This document shows, piece after piece, positions 45,777 through 58,770 of a stretch of DNA of 64,000 bases. The position numbers and the translations under genes were made by a program. Within the stretch, counting starts at the first letter, position 1. Each line of letters opens with the position of its first letter. Source of the DNA: Tetracentron sinense (lineage: Eukaryota > Streptophyta > Magnoliopsida > Trochodendrales > Trochodendraceae). Location: positions 4,979,501-5,043,500 of the forward strand of contig CM026571.1 of the NCBI GenBank assembly GCA_015143295.1, written 5' to 3'. The notes beneath the pieces are model-generated. The model saw only the letters and a list, made by a program, of their open reading frames with translations. It made no database searches and was not told the origin of the DNA.

Positions 45777-45962
45777 CGTGTCCCGTGAGCCATGCAACCA
45801 AGAGAGATACCTCCAGGCCTCGCAATATTTAAGTACTTGTACAGTCCACTCTGGAACTTGTCATCCCTATGTGCAATCCAAAGTTCAATATGGCTACAAA
45901 AATGACACGCACAAAACCTGCAAAGTATGGAATTATTTACAGAACACAAATAATGCATGGTG
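45777..45962 (-). other. Probable 5' UTR exon sequence of the WDR91-like gene
   Basis: Upstream of the ATG at 45776 the minus strand has two possible 3' splice sites, tactttgcag (about 45920) and tttttgtag (about 45900), then leader sequence. A long open frame crosses here in another frame, but I could not match it to a family. Confidence 0.4.
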
Positions 45963-45963
45963 A

Positions 45964-45965
<2 letters not shown>

Positions 45966-45996
<31 letters not shown>

Positions 45997-45997
45997 C
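45966..45997. repeat. TA microsatellite
   Basis: A pure TA run of about 32 bp in the WDR91 leader intron. Confidence 0.9.
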
Positions 45998-46052
45998 ATC
46001 TGATGTTGTAGCTTATTAAGTATACATTAGTATTTCAGTAGCATATCATGTA

Positions 46053-47823
46053 CGTTGAGTAGGATGTTATCGAGAGCAAATGGTCCATTGTTTGATGATT
46101 TTCTAATAGACAGGGAGCAAATCCGCATTTCTCATCTCTAGTTCGCGGATGATACCTTGATATTCTGTGGAACCTCGTATCAAAATTTAATTCATCTTAG
46201 ATGTTTGCTACGTTGTTTCGAAGCGGTATCCGGATTGAGAGTGAACCTGGCCAAATCGGAAATTATGCGAGTAGGGAAGGTGTTAGATATGGATGGGTTA
46301 TCGATTTGTCTAGGGTGTAGGGTTGTTTCTCATCCATCTGTGTACCTTGGTATATCCCTTGGGGCTGGATTTAAATCCACATCTGTTTGGGCGCCTATCC
46401 AGGAACGTTTTGCCACTAGAGAGATAAAAATCCTCGTTCCTTTCGAAGGAGGAAAGTTGACCCTTATTAAACATACCCTTAGCAGTCTTCCGTCGTATTT
46501 TATGTCTCTATTCATAATTCCGAAATCGATGGTTGCTTCCCTGGAGAAGCTTCAAAGGGATTTTCTATGGCATGGGCGGGACGATAGCTTTAGATAATAT
46601 CTTGTCCCCTGGGATCAGATTTGTCATCCCAAAAGGTTTGGGAGCCTCAATTTGTACCCTCTGTCACAAATGAACAAAGCTCTTCTAGGAAAGTGGGATT
46701 GGAGATTTGGGGAGGAGAGGGAGAGTCTATGGCGATCGGTCATTATAGCAAAGTATGGTGTGGTATTTTGTTGGGTTCCTCAAGGTAGTAGGCGGTCTCA
46801 TGGGGTAGGCCTTTGGAAGGGTATTATGGGGGTGGGCCACCTAGTTGTGCCTAAGTTTAGATTCAAGGTGGGAAGAGGGTCGAAGGTAAGATTCTGGAAA
46901 GAAATTTGGTGGGGCCATCAGCCTTTACAGGACTCTTATCCAACTATCTTTCCCATCGCTTTAGATCACAATGCATTGGCAGGGGAGTGTTTCGAGATGA
47001 GGGAGGGGAGGGTAGTGTGGTGTCCTAAGCTTTTAAGGGATCTAAATGATTGGGAAATTGAGGAGTTGGGTCTCTTATTGTCCTGCCTTGGTTCTTCTAT
47101 TGTGACTTGTGAGTCCTAATTAGAGGGACTGTAGATTATGGTCCTGAAGCAGCAATGGTCGATTTTCAGTCAGAGCACTACTACTTTCACTTGAGTTACC
47201 ATCTTTTGCACCCTTTCCCTATCGACAAGTGTGGAATCCAGGCATTCCATCCAAGGTCTCCTTCCTCTGGACTGCATCTTTGAACAAAATCCTTACCTGT
47301 GATTACTTAAAATGTAGAGGGTGGAGTTTAGCCAATCGATGTTTCCTATGCCTCCAAGCGGAAGAGACGGTGAACCATCTGTTGTTGCATTGTCCAGTAT
47401 TGGGTGTCATCTGGGGGTACTTTCTATCTCGGTTAGGGCTGGACTGGATCTTCCCTTCTTCCTTTCGGAACTTCTTATCCATTTAGTTTCTGGCTAGTGC
47501 GGATGATGCTAAGAGGGCAATATGGTTGATTCTCCCTGGAGCCAACTCATGGGTTATCTGGAAGGAGAGGAATAGGAGTCTTTGAAAATTCACAATCCTA
47601 TATTTCACATATTCAAGCTCGTATCCACGTAATTCTTTGGGATTGGATCTCCACCCGGAATGGTGGAGTGAATTTGGACTCCGTATTGGACTGACTTTTC
47701 ATATTTCAGGATATCACATGTTTCCATGTTGCTTGTTAGTTTACGTTGTTGTAAACTCTCTTTTCTTTCTTGTATTTTCTCTTCCTGTTTAATATATCCC
47801 TTTGATTACCTATCAAAAAAAAA
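46053..47823 (+). mobile_element. 5'-truncated LINE with clean target duplication
   Basis: The insertion is flanked by identical 15-bp duplications, GTAGCATATCATGTA, at 46038-46052 and 47824-47838, and ends in an A tail (47814-47823). It starts inside RT just before QFADDTLIF (YADD-like motif intact). [62 protein letters not shown] and a zf-RVT-like GIPSKVSFLW ... RCFLCLQAEETVNHLLLHCP follow. A few stops and shifts are present. It lies antisense in the leader intron of the WDR91-like gene. Confidence 0.93.
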
Positions 47824-48817
47824 GTAGCATATCATGTATTCATTATTGCATACGCTTATTAAAATTACATGGTAATATTATAATAATGTTTACATTGTTT
47901 TTATTGACATATATTTTCTTATATTTTAGATATTATACAATGTTTTTTATGAAGCTATCACTGAATTACACCCATTACACTGGAAATATTACTTGAGACT
48001 TAAGTTGATAGGCTGATAGATTGCTGCTTTCCAACACTCTAGTCTCTAGCAGATCATTACTACCCCGCAGAAAAAGCACAAAATAGTTCATTCATGCTAC
48101 ATGCTTTCAAACTTTACAAACCAAGGTCCTCATGGCATAAACACTATATTTTAACTCATAAATATTTGTTGAAACTTGGTTGTTTCTGTGGACCCACTTG
48201 ACCTTTTACAAGTCCTGTATCCACAAGTAGACTTGGTAATTCTGTTCTTTTTTCCCCCAGCGAAAAGGTTAACAAGACTTGGAATTTTTTTTATTCGCTT
48301 CGATAACTCAATGAGTCACACAGAACTCAGAGAAACTCAGTCGTGTTTTTCTACGAACCCTACCGAGTTAATTCATTTTCTAACTAGACAGGACATAAGT
48401 TTCATTAACTCAGATGACTTACAAGTTAACTGAGTTTTAGAATTTTAATTCGGTCATGTTAATTCGAATCTGGTGATTAAATTGGCAAGAAAAACACTTG
48501 AACAATTCATAAATTCATTTTGAACAGCACAGTCAATCAAGCCGATCATGAATAGGAATTCGAAAGATTTACGGATTAATGAAGTATATCATATTTTTAA
48601 AGAAACAAACGAATCCAAATCCTAATCTCATTATCCTGCAGATCAATCGCAGTTCCTCATAATCAGAGAATCAACGACAGAAATGTAAATTAAATCTGAT
48701 AATTCCTACAATTATTCAGTGAATCAACACTTTCTATCAGATCTAGGGTTCACTACAGTAGAAATTTCACCAAACAGGGGTAACAAAGAGTGGAAAAATT
48801 AGTCATAACGATAATAC

Positions 48818-48900
48818 CTCACAGAGCTAGAGGAGAATAACCTAACATGGACGCCAAGGTTCTTGCCTTCAGCGATGTTGCAGAGACCATTTTCTGCGTT
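48818..48900 (-). other. Candidate first (non-coding) exon of the WDR91-like gene
   Basis: On the minus strand CTCTAGCTCTGTGAG is followed by gtatta, a plausible donor, about 2.9 kb upstream of the leader sequence next to the ATG. The intervening intron holds the LINE at 46053-47823. The transcription start is not determined. Confidence 0.4.
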
Positions 48901-50176
48901 TTGTATGGACTCGACACCTTAACCTATTTCTGCCATTTTCGTCACTAACACGCTAAGGTCATACACGTTATATTTGGACTCGACTCGGTCGGGACTCGGA
49001 AACTCTTTGCCACTCGAATCTGTTGTGCTGGGTAGGTGGCTAGGTGCTTATCCCCGTCGCTTAGTTGTTGAGTATTATTAGGCGCACACCAATATTTGCT
49101 AAATGCACACTGAACTTAAAATTTTCTAACAATGCACCAAACCCTACGGAACCACTCACTTTCAGAAATGCTACCCTAGTCACAGCCTACCAGACGCATG
49201 GTGGTGTCAACAAGTGTCTAACTATCTCTCTGTTATATGGTAGCAACATCACGTGTTGCACCCACTCTACGTCTTTGGATCAAATTTGACTTATAGTGCG
49301 TATGGGGCTAGCACTCCTCATCTTTTTTTATACCAGCAGTGATTAGTTGGTTAGTCGGTGTCATCGCTGTGGTAGGGTGTGAATCACTTCACAACAAGAG
49401 TAATCTCCAAATCTATTTGAGATTTTAATCTCTTTTAAATCGCTTCCAGTACCTCTAGAGTGTCCTCAGAAATTCATTGCTACGTGGGAATTGGCTCTGT
49501 TGCACCTTTTACAAACTACATTTTTATTTTCTTTCGCAAATCTATTTTTTTAAACCAAAAATAGACATCATTGAATCACTTCAGGAAAATTGTTCACAAA
49601 ATTTAATACAAACCCTGGTATTTTAACTTTTTTTTTAATTGAACTGGTATGTCTTAAAAACCAATTCATAAATTCTCATTGTATTAGTCTCATAGCTCTA
49701 TCAACATATATCAATTCTTACAATAGCACAATCCTAAATTGTTAAATGCTGCCCAACAGGCTGCTAAACACTGTTATCGAATGGTACATAAGGCAAAAAC
49801 AGAAAATAAGAGGTAACAGACTTTTTTTAATAATCTGAAGAAAGCAGTCTATGCACCATCAGTCATGGTGACCATTCAACAGCCGTGTCTTCGATGGGCT
49901 ACATTTTTTTGTACAATCCTAACCATCTTCATTACCTAAATCATACACTCTTTCCCCAGCTGTTATTGAGAAGCCATAACAAAAGAAAATAAGAGAGTAA
50001 AGGATCATATGACTGCTGCAATTTCTTGAATACAGATCATTCAAAAAAGAAATGCTCATCAACTGGACTGCCAGCATTGATAAGCAGATAAACTAAATGG
50101 TCAGTTGAAGAAGGCAACACCCCCACCACGATGAGGAATTCTGCAGAGTGGCATCTTTGATTTGCTTCAACAAATA
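48901..50176. other. Promoter of the WDR91-like gene and spacer to ABIL1
   Basis: No coding exon seen. The part near 48900-49060 probably includes the WDR91 promoter, and the part near 49850-50176 the ABIL1 3' UTR. Confidence 0.4.
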
Positions 50177-53100
50177 TCACGAGAGATAGCCGCTCTTCGG
50201 CTTTGATGTTTTGTGTTTGACAAAAGCTGCCAGCATGCTTTTGCTGCGAACAGGGGCATGAACGATCTCACGTCTACTTGGATTGTCAAAGGACCTAAAT
50301 GCTGTCAACGGCTTGGAACACTCCGAATAATTCTGCAGAAAACAGCAAGTTTGTAAGTTTTTCAGTTCCTCTCATTCTATTAAGACAGGATCAGTAATTG
50401 AAGTAGAAGCAGTATTGGACAATACAACACAGCATGAAAATCCGTTATGCTTCTCCCTGTTAGAAGTAGAATCCATTAGGAAGCACTGAACTGTAAGCCC
50501 AGCTATGTGACATCCTAGCCCGAAATTAAAGCCTTGTTAATTGATCAGATCCTCCAGAAAATTAGTACACTTATTTGATGATTACAACAACCCAACCAGG
50601 TTGATACTTTGATTATATCCAGTACAAGAAATTTTCATAGAGCCATTTTCAATATGGTTTTAGCTCTTATGCATGCCAGATCAGATCAAATGTATATCAA
50701 GCCATCACAATTGTAGCAAACCAGAGAAACCTATAGAAAAATGTATGGAAAAAAGAACCCTAGTAAAGTCTAACATATCATACTTAGATTAAAGATTATT
50801 CCACATGAGAGACACCTAGTGCTTTAACATGAGATGATAGTTTCATATGCAAACAACTTCAACAAAGTGTCGCAAGCCTTTTAGTTCACTTTCTGTGAAC
50901 TGTTGGCCAACCTTTTTGTATTCCTTTTCTATTTAATTAATGCATCATGCTATTTACAGATAAATGAAAAGCAAAGGAAAGAAAAAAGAATAACAAATTT
51001 ATTGATTAAATTCATACCATGTTATTTCTAGTCTCACCAACACTAATACAATTTTTTTTTTGATCGGTAAAAGACATATATATTAAGGAAAGATAAAGTA
51101 GAGCAGTTTACAGAGATGTAAACTGAATACAATAAGATGCAGACAAAGACAGAACAAGGAAGAGAGGAAGAAAGAAAGAACGAACGAACAAACAAACAAC
51201 TACATTGCCTCCTCAAAGCGATAAGGTGTCCCGCACATCCTGACCCAACTGATTTATAGAGCTCCAGTCCACAATCAGCTGCCGCACCCAGGTCAAGATC
51301 CGGTGGTTTGGGGATGAGCAATTGTCGAAAATACGATCATTCCTCTCGTTCCAAATAGACCACGAGATAGCAGTGGACAAAATAGTCCAGATTAGCTCCT
51401 TAGCACCCACCAAAGTCATCAAGCGCCAACTAGATAAGAAGCTCGGAAAGGAAAGGGGAAGACCCACTCCACACTCATCTTGGCCAAGAAGAAAGCCCAG
51501 AGACGAAAGACAACCGGAGAATGCAGGAGCAAATGATTTACAGTCTCTTCCACATTCAGGCACAAATAGCAGTGGTTGGCTAAGCTTCACCCTCTCCTCT
51601 TTAAATGATCAAAAGTAAGAATTTTATTTAATGCAACGAACTAGAGGAAAAAAGATACCTTAGAGGGAACATGGTTAGCCCAGACAGCCTTATAAGGAAA
51701 TGAGCGCAAAGGTGGAGGATCAAAGAACTGTAAGAGTGATCGCACTGAAAATCAATCGTTGTTTCTTCGGGACCAAACCCTACAATCTCTAATCTGAAAT
51801 ATTGGGGAGGAGGAACTTAACCAAGCCAAAATCCATTGCATCTCCTCGATTTCCCAATCGTTAAAATCTCTCCTAAGTCTAGGACACCAAACTAGATTGT
51901 TCCCCAACCTCTCAACACACTCAGGAATAGAGGCCCCTCTATTGGTAGCCAATAGAAAAATGGAACCAAAATCGTCTCTAAGTCTCGACGGACTGCACCA
52001 AACATCTTTCCAAAACTGGATATCAACCCCATTTTCCAACTTAAACCTAATGAAAGGCTCTAGGAACGAAGCTACACCCATGATCCCTTTCCAAAGGCCC
52101 ACCCCGTGGGGGCCTCTGACCCCCTTAGACATCCAAGGTGATGCTAGCCCATACTTGGCTACAATCACCTTCTACTCCCGGTAAATAAGTTGTACGCAAA
52201 CAACTTCAACAAATTGTCACAATTTTTTTCTAAGATAAATAAGTTCATTGATTAGATTCATACCAATGCTATTTCTAGTCTCACCTACTCCATATTTACA
52301 GTTAAAAAGAAAGAAAGAAAAATTACTTCAAAAATGTCTCCTCAGATAATGATGTCTTGATTATTACATCAATTTTGAGTAATTTACACCCTCAATAAAT
52401 ATCCAGCTTCTCCGTCATTTAAAAAGTAGAAGTCAACAAAATCATCACATTAATCAACTCCAAATCTCACAAGGACACCATCCACGTACAAGTTATACAA
52501 ACGAAAAGAGAAAGGAAAATGAAATATTATGTTTTGAATTGCTTCATATGCACAAAGTGGTCCTTGCGAAATCATAGAGTCCAGCTGACGAGATAACTAA
52601 TGGAAAATTTGTTGCATCATTGTCAAGATGGTTGCTCTATCACTGGCTGGATTTAAATAAGTTTCCAGAGGGTACTTTGTTCTCATTTAATCAATAAAGG
52701 GAAAGGAGTCTCATAATCTATGACATCACCTATTATACTCTTCTGCTACAAGCGTTGCCTTGAACTTATATTCGTCCCTCTTTGCCTTCAGCTAAATATT
52801 GATTATTCCCAATAGAAACTCCCAAGCAGTACTGCATCTCAAACATTATGCTCATGATGGACGCAAGTTTTCTGTTCATGGTACTAGCCGAAACTTTTCC
52901 ATTTGCTTCCTTGAATGATCTTGATTGATTTTTATAACATAAATACAAGTATAGAAATCCTCATCATGCTCAAAGAACTTAAGTTTTATGTGACTCGAGA
53001 AGTCCTATCCGCTGTAATTTTTGACAGAGTACTCTGACTATCATTAGCTACTACGGATCACTTCTGCAATACTAGCAAGTAAATGCAGACTCATGCTATA

Positions 53101-56100
53101 TGTGAGTCTCAACAAAATCCCATTAGATTGCAATAGTCATCTCATTGTAGTAAACGAAAGCATGAGTAGTAGAAGCCCATAGCTATATAAATCTTTGTTC
53201 TAGCTTTAACTCCTCCACATTTACTAGGTAGAAACACTTTTGGATGTTGATAGTGTAATACCACATTTGAGAATAACCATTTTATGGAAGAGAGTGTTTA
53301 AAATAAAAAAGAAAGAAGACATGAAAGATTTTTTTTTTTTTTTTAGCAACCAAATGGACAACTGAAAATAAATGATATAATCAAGAACTCATGTGAACAA
53401 TACATGTCAAATATAGAAATCCCTCTACTTTTGTTTAACCAATCACACGTGCGCTTAGAAGAATGTAGGGCATGTCTGAGTTGTTCTTGTTGTTAATTTT
53501 GGCATTACCCTCCGTGTTACACCAAATGTTTGCAGAAATGCACTAGAAGCAGGACTTCCGCTAACTGACCGAAGATGAGCTGCTGAGGATTTTGATTGGC
53601 CAGCTTCTTCAGCATCTACAAGTATAACAGTTTTCAGCTCAAGAGATATCAATTTCTTTGTAATGGAAAATGTACCTTCAATCTAGAGCACAAATAGCCC
53701 AGGTAAGATAAATAAAAAACATGGTGGTTAAAGGCGTCGCTTGAAGCAGTCACCTAGGCGACAAGGCACTCAGTTGGGTCCAGGCAGCCCAATAACAAAA
53801 GAAAAAAGGGCCTTAAATGCTCCAAAATGCCTCTAGGCCCCTCAAAATTCCCATAAACCCCTCTTTAAATGGGTCTCTTATAACTTAAATAAGTGTTGGC
53901 CACACACACACACATATATATTAGCCTTTAAATGCTTCAAAATTCCTATAGGGCCCCCAAAATTCACATAAGTCTTTTATAATTTATATAAGTGTAGACC
54001 CCATAATTTATATATATATATATATATTACTACTTATATATTTTTTACCTTTCTAGGACATAACCGAGAAGGTACGGTCTCTTCCTCTCCCCCCCTCTCT
54101 CCCCTGTTTGCAGTCACTGTTGGGATATTTTCTTCTGTTTTTATTCCCCCCCACCTCCCTCTCTCTCTCTCTCTCTCTCCCTTGTTTGGCAGTCACTGAA
54201 GATTTTTTTAATGTTTTTTTGTTTGTCACAGTCCCAAACCCCCCCTCTCTTCCCTTCTCTCTCTCTCCCCTTGTTTGGTAGTTAAATCAGTATAGACTGT
54301 TTTTCTCAGTTTTTTCCCCCACACTTGAAATCTCCCTTATTATTATTTATTTATTTATTTATTCCTGGAACTGTCTCCAAGGATGGTTCTATGAAGGTGC
54401 ATTTGACAATGGAGATTTTGTAGTTTATAGGAATTCAGGGCCCCTTTTTCAGTGATATGCAGCATACTAGTTACCTTTACAACCATGAATAGAAACTAGA
54501 GAAAATTGACAAGACAAGACTATGCTGAAAGCACTCTGATTAGGCATACCCAACAAATGGAAGACTCCAGAAGTTGTTCCAGAAGCTTTTGGGTCTTCAG
54601 TACTGCATGATAAACAAATGTTTAAGCCTTTAAGCTCCACATAGACACCTTAGAAGCAACTGCATATATTGCCATCCATTCCTTTGAGAAAATTACACGA
54701 GAGATCATAAACCTACCTCATCAACGCAAATGAGGTCCCATCCAAGGTAGACTTAGTTTCTGAGGCTAAATGCCAGGAAAGAGTTTTTGATGCAGGAATA
54801 CCTAGAGTTGATGGACTGAGATCAGTAATAACATGTCCCTTTATTGCATAGAAAAGAAAACTGGTAAATACCAACAATAATAATATCTGTTTCCACTCCT
54901 GAGGAAACCAGGTACCTGAAGGATGACGACGCGGTCTTGCTTGCATATGCTTTTGCCAGGCATCTATCTGTATCTGTGGACTAAAATGCACCTTCTTGTT
55001 GACAGAATCTAGCTTGGAGTATCAAACCAACAAATAGAAAATTATAATAGGCCTCATTGTACCAGCTAGGCAGCTACCACTTGCACATGCAGCTAATAAC
55101 TGTTCTTAAATCATACTTGGTAAAATGTAATGCTTGTGATGTCTTGGGATGAATGCCAACAACTGCTGCTGCCTGAGACCTTCTTCATCCATGTATTTTT
55201 GGCCAGTAAGAAGTTGCTAATATCAACATGGCAAGTCAGATCAGATCCATGTCATACTCCCTGGAGTAACATCTTCAGTCAGGCAAGTGTGAGGAAATTT
55301 ACCTGATTGAGACACAAAATCTTTAGCTCCATGGTTGAGACATCTAATGTTTGTTGCTCAAAGAGGTCAGTTAATTTGTAGGCAACAGTGCCTAGGTGAT
55401 CAACAGCGTTGACAAGGGCTCGTACTGCATAATCTTTCAGGTTGTCCAGTACCCTTATACAAAACTATATATTAATTTTGCAGTAAAAGCAGAGAAAGAA
55501 TGCATGAGAATCCAAACAACACAGTTACCATGTGTGTGGGCGAATTGAGTTGGCATGTGATTATAAGCCAATGGATATCAAACCAAACTCCTTATGTTTC
55601 ACAAGAATTAAGAAAAATTATTTTGCTACACTGAGCTAACAATTCCATACAAACACATAATACTGACACATGCCTTTGGCACAGGCCAATTTTTTTAGGT
55701 TTCAAGTACGATAAATCAAAATTAGGCACTAATTATTATTTCAAAATGATTCTGAGAAGAACATCTATTATCATTTTCTAGTAAGTGTAAGCCATGTTGC
55801 CCTCGTCTTAGCTGCCAAACTGGAAATTAGTCAGAACCCCTTCATTTTAGTAATAAAATAGCTAGATTTACTACGAAAACTATTCATTTAAATGTGGATA
55901 GTAAGTATTGATCAACCTCATCCACTTCCATCCACGTTATTGGTTGTTACCATTGCTTCACTCAAGTAGGATGTTCCTTTGATTAAGGGATATCTATGGA
56001 AATCACTGCATAAGGAAAGCTACTAATTCTCCTCAATCAAGGTTCTGGATAACCTAAAGGAGAGCAAGTCAAGGGATTTGTTACCACTAAGAATAGCAAC

Positions 56101-57532
56101 CTATACAGTTGGCTATGAATAGAGATCTTTGTATATCTTTCTAATTTCAGTACTCTGTAAATTTACTCAAGCATAAATACAAAATCAAGGGAACAAGCAA
56201 CTCATGTTGAGAGCTTCTTCCATTGTGCACACTGCACAAATATTACCCTGTCTTATACAGTCTCTTGCAATACTATCCAAGGATTCACAAATCTTTTCAG
56301 TAAGTTACTTGGATTTCCTGAGGACTTGCAAACTAAACTAAATGATGTAGCAAGCGCATCATTTAAAATGTATTTGGGGAGAGAAATACTCTTACATCTG
56401 TTTCTGCTCACTTAGAAGATAAGATTTTTCACAATATTCTGCAGCAGAATATAGTTGAGGCCTTAAGTTCTTCAGTTCCTGAAACAAGCAATAGCATAAG
56501 GATCAAACGAGAACCTAAACATGTAATTGCATTCCAATGGCTCAAACATGAGAAGTTAGAGAGAAATATATAAAGGAAGAACCTATGAGTAGGTGATTGA
56601 TTATTATCTAAAAACTTTTCAGCTTTGTCTTACTAACTCATGCAAATTAAAGCTCGAGGTTCCACACCAATTTCTGCTGAGAAATTTGTGCAACTTTATT
56701 AACATATTAGCGGCCTTCTTGAATAACACAAGGAAAATTTTAAATGGTTTTAACCAAGTTATCTCCGTAGTATAGCTGATATGAGAGAAGTCAAAGATTA
56801 TTCTCTAGGCACCATAGCATTTCACAAACGTCCTTCTTGTTGGGAATAATGGAACCCGGCGGAAAAGAATAAACAAACATACACCCAAAGGAACACAAGA
56901 GATATACGTGGTTCAGCAATAATCTACCTACGTCCACGAGTCAAGATCCGATTACTCTTTTATTCAAAGAAACCTTGAGGAACCAATACAATAGTACTCA
57001 ACTCACCTTCTCAATGAAAACCCAAAGAATAATCCCTATCTAGCCTCCCTTAAACCTTTCCCAAGCCCTAGTATGCTTAACCCTTTCTATTATCTCCCAC
57101 TCTCAATGCATAAGCATCCCCTTACAAACCCTAGACCCATAACTATGTATTTATAGGCTTAAACAAGAGTCCTAGACAATTAGAAACAACCCTCACTCGG
57201 AATAGGAGTTTCCAAAACATAAGAACAGACCAAAACGCGCTCCACTGCTCGGGCAGGGCCAAGCTCCACCCGAGCAAAATTCGCTCCAGGGACAAATGTC
57301 AAAAACTTCTGCAAAACCGCTCAGGCGGCGCCGCACCTCCGCCCGAACAATGGCCTCCAGATTCTTGAATACGAGCCATTCTTCACACTTCTCACTCAAG
57401 CAGGGTTTTCTCATGCATTCATTTTCAGATCAGCCATACGTGAATACATGATACGTCGGTCATTTTAAAGAGCTGAAGGTTTGATTTCTGGTTTCAATCA
57501 CTAATTTAGTTATAATTCGTTCCCTTCCCTTC

Positions 57533-57570
<38 letters not shown>

Positions 57571-58770
57571 AACCAGCCTACTCATTGGTCTCATAGCAAC
57601 ACTAATGTAGTATTTTGCAGTCACGAATTTAATTATTCCAATTCGTGACACTTCAGAGGTTCAGTTTATGGCTAACAAAAATTGCAGATCCCCTATAGCA
57701 TCAACACGGTTGAAAATTGAACCCTTTAATCTAATCTCAGCATTTAAAATTCTAGTATCAAATTTGTATTTTTTCAGGAGCAGAATCACAACCTGTGTAG
57801 TCCATTTGATACTACATCTAACTATTGTTCAAATGAAGACCAATGTGCCTTTGTCAATCCAAAAGAGTGGGTATGATGAAATGTTCAACAAGCTACAAAT
57901 GAAAAATTGCTAGGGAGAAATTCATACCCCCGCACCAAATATGCTTCAAATACAATATTTGACAACAAAACACTCAAATTAAAAATCAAATCTGTGTTTG
58001 TGGCTGGGTATTACTATCCCTCTTAGTCCCACATCGGCACTTCGCATGTGGTGTATAAGGGGTCATCAACCCTCCATTAGTCGGCCCTTTTGGAGTGGTT
58101 GCATGGACTCACCCTTATGGCACCTTAGCGGTTACCTTAGGTTTGATTGCGTGTGTGTGTGTTAGGTGTTATATTACCTCTTTCCAAAAACCAACAGATA
58201 GGAAATCAAATATTTTTTTATTGTCTACAAATCAATCAGTGGCATTACAGCAATGAAGACAATCGTGGCTGACTGAACTAAATTTCACGGCAGAATTTAC
58301 CAAAGAAGAGATTGGATAGAGAATGCAATGCAAGTTGCAATATAGATATCAGAGAATCTTAAAATTAAATAAACAAGAAAAGAACAAAACTTGCAGAATA
58401 AAGAGAATCTCTGAAATGAGATCTTTGCGAGAATAGAGTTAAATGCCAATTACTCTCAGAAAGCAAATGTTCCTTCAAAATAATGCAGAACTACAGACAA
58501 TGACAGTTATGAAATGAGATAAAATCACTAAAATAAAACAATTCAAACAGAAATCGAAAAAAAAGAGAGCTCCAAAAACACAAATTTAGTAGAAAAGAAA
58601 TGAAGATCAACCCTAGCAACACTAAAACAATCGATTATTTGATCCCAAACCCAAGAGAGACGGAGAAGAAGAAAATAAGTAACCTGCAAAGCTTTTACGA
58701 AGCTTTTGCTTCTCTCCATGGAGACCTCGTCGAAGGCCATGGACGGATTCTCGGGCCGTAATTGCTGCAT
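50177..58770 (-). CDS. ABIL1: ABIL1-type ABL interactor-like protein (304 aa, nine exons)
   Basis: ABIL proteins are subunits of the SCAR/WAVE complex that activates ARP2/3 actin nucleation. Coding exons: 58684-58770, 56396-56478, 55303-55453, 55117-55216, 54916-55008, 54717-54801, 54550-54602, 53509-53615, 50177-50332. All are GT-AG and in phase, totalling 305 codons including TGA, close to Arabidopsis ABIL1. Conserved blocks are MERSKSFVKALQELKNLRPQ, YSAAEYCEKSYL, LKDYAVRALVNAVDHLGTVA, LLAFIPRHHKHYILPNSVNK, KTLSWHLASETKSTL, SGVFHLL and the C-terminal SKSMLAAFVKHKTSKP. The start is the ATG of MQQLRPENPSMAFDEVSMER; no upstream in-frame ATG exists. No lesions are seen, so it should be functional. 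Its introns carry a solo LTR and a decayed LINE. Confidence 0.95.
50848..51045. repeat. Long direct repeat, copy A, abutting the LINE 3' end
   Basis: It starts GCAAACAACTTCAACAAA and ends with TTGATTAAATTCATACCA followed by TATTTCTAGTCTCACC. Copy B at 52196-52307 starts and ends the same way but is shorter inside. Confidence 0.75.
51052..52184 (-). mobile_element. LINE 3' fragment, minus strand
   Basis: Read on the minus strand it starts at [66 protein letters not shown] and a zf-RVT region (about 51530-51760) follow. AISWSIWNERNDRIFDN comes next, then a 3' UTR ending in an A tail (T run 51052-51061). It contains frameshifts and lacks RT. It lies in the last ABIL1 intron in sense orientation with the gene. 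Confidence 0.88.
52196..52307. repeat. Long direct repeat, copy B, abutting the LINE 5' end
   Basis: It starts GCAAACAACTTCAACAAA about 11 bp beyond the LINE 5' edge and ends TTGATTAGATTCATACCA ... TATTTCTAGTCTCACC. It lacks about 80 bp present inside copy A. Confidence 0.75.
53735..54420. other. Repeat-like intron block in ABIL1
   Basis: AAAGGCGTCGCTTGAAGCAG and CACCTAGGCGACAAGGC resemble the ends of GGCG-rich plant DNA elements. CA/TA (53904-53926), TA (54010-54027) and CT microsatellites (about 54080-54270) follow. The borders are not resolved. Confidence 0.35.
56838..57387 (-). mobile_element. Solo LTR (550 bp), Copia-like, minus strand
   Basis: On the plus strand it runs from TGTTGGGAATAATGG to CATTCTTCACA, flanked by identical CTTCT duplications at 56833-56837 and 57388-57392. 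Read on the minus strand it starts TGTGAAGAATGGC, has a TATA box (CCTATAAATACATAG, about 57145-57159) and ends GGTTCCATTATTCCCAACA, a typical Copia LTR 3' end. No primer-binding site or internal region follows. It lies in ABIL1 intron 1. Confidence 0.85.
57536..57565. repeat. CT microsatellite
   Basis: A run of CT dinucleotides in ABIL1 intron 1. Confidence 0.9.

Noticed and set aside
45743..45958. 71-codon minus-strand frame upstream of the WDR91 start
   Set aside because: It overlaps the real start exon in another frame and includes intron and splice-site sequence; better explained as leader.
57193..57414. 73-codon minus-strand open frame
   Set aside because: It lies within the Copia-like solo LTR and has no domain.
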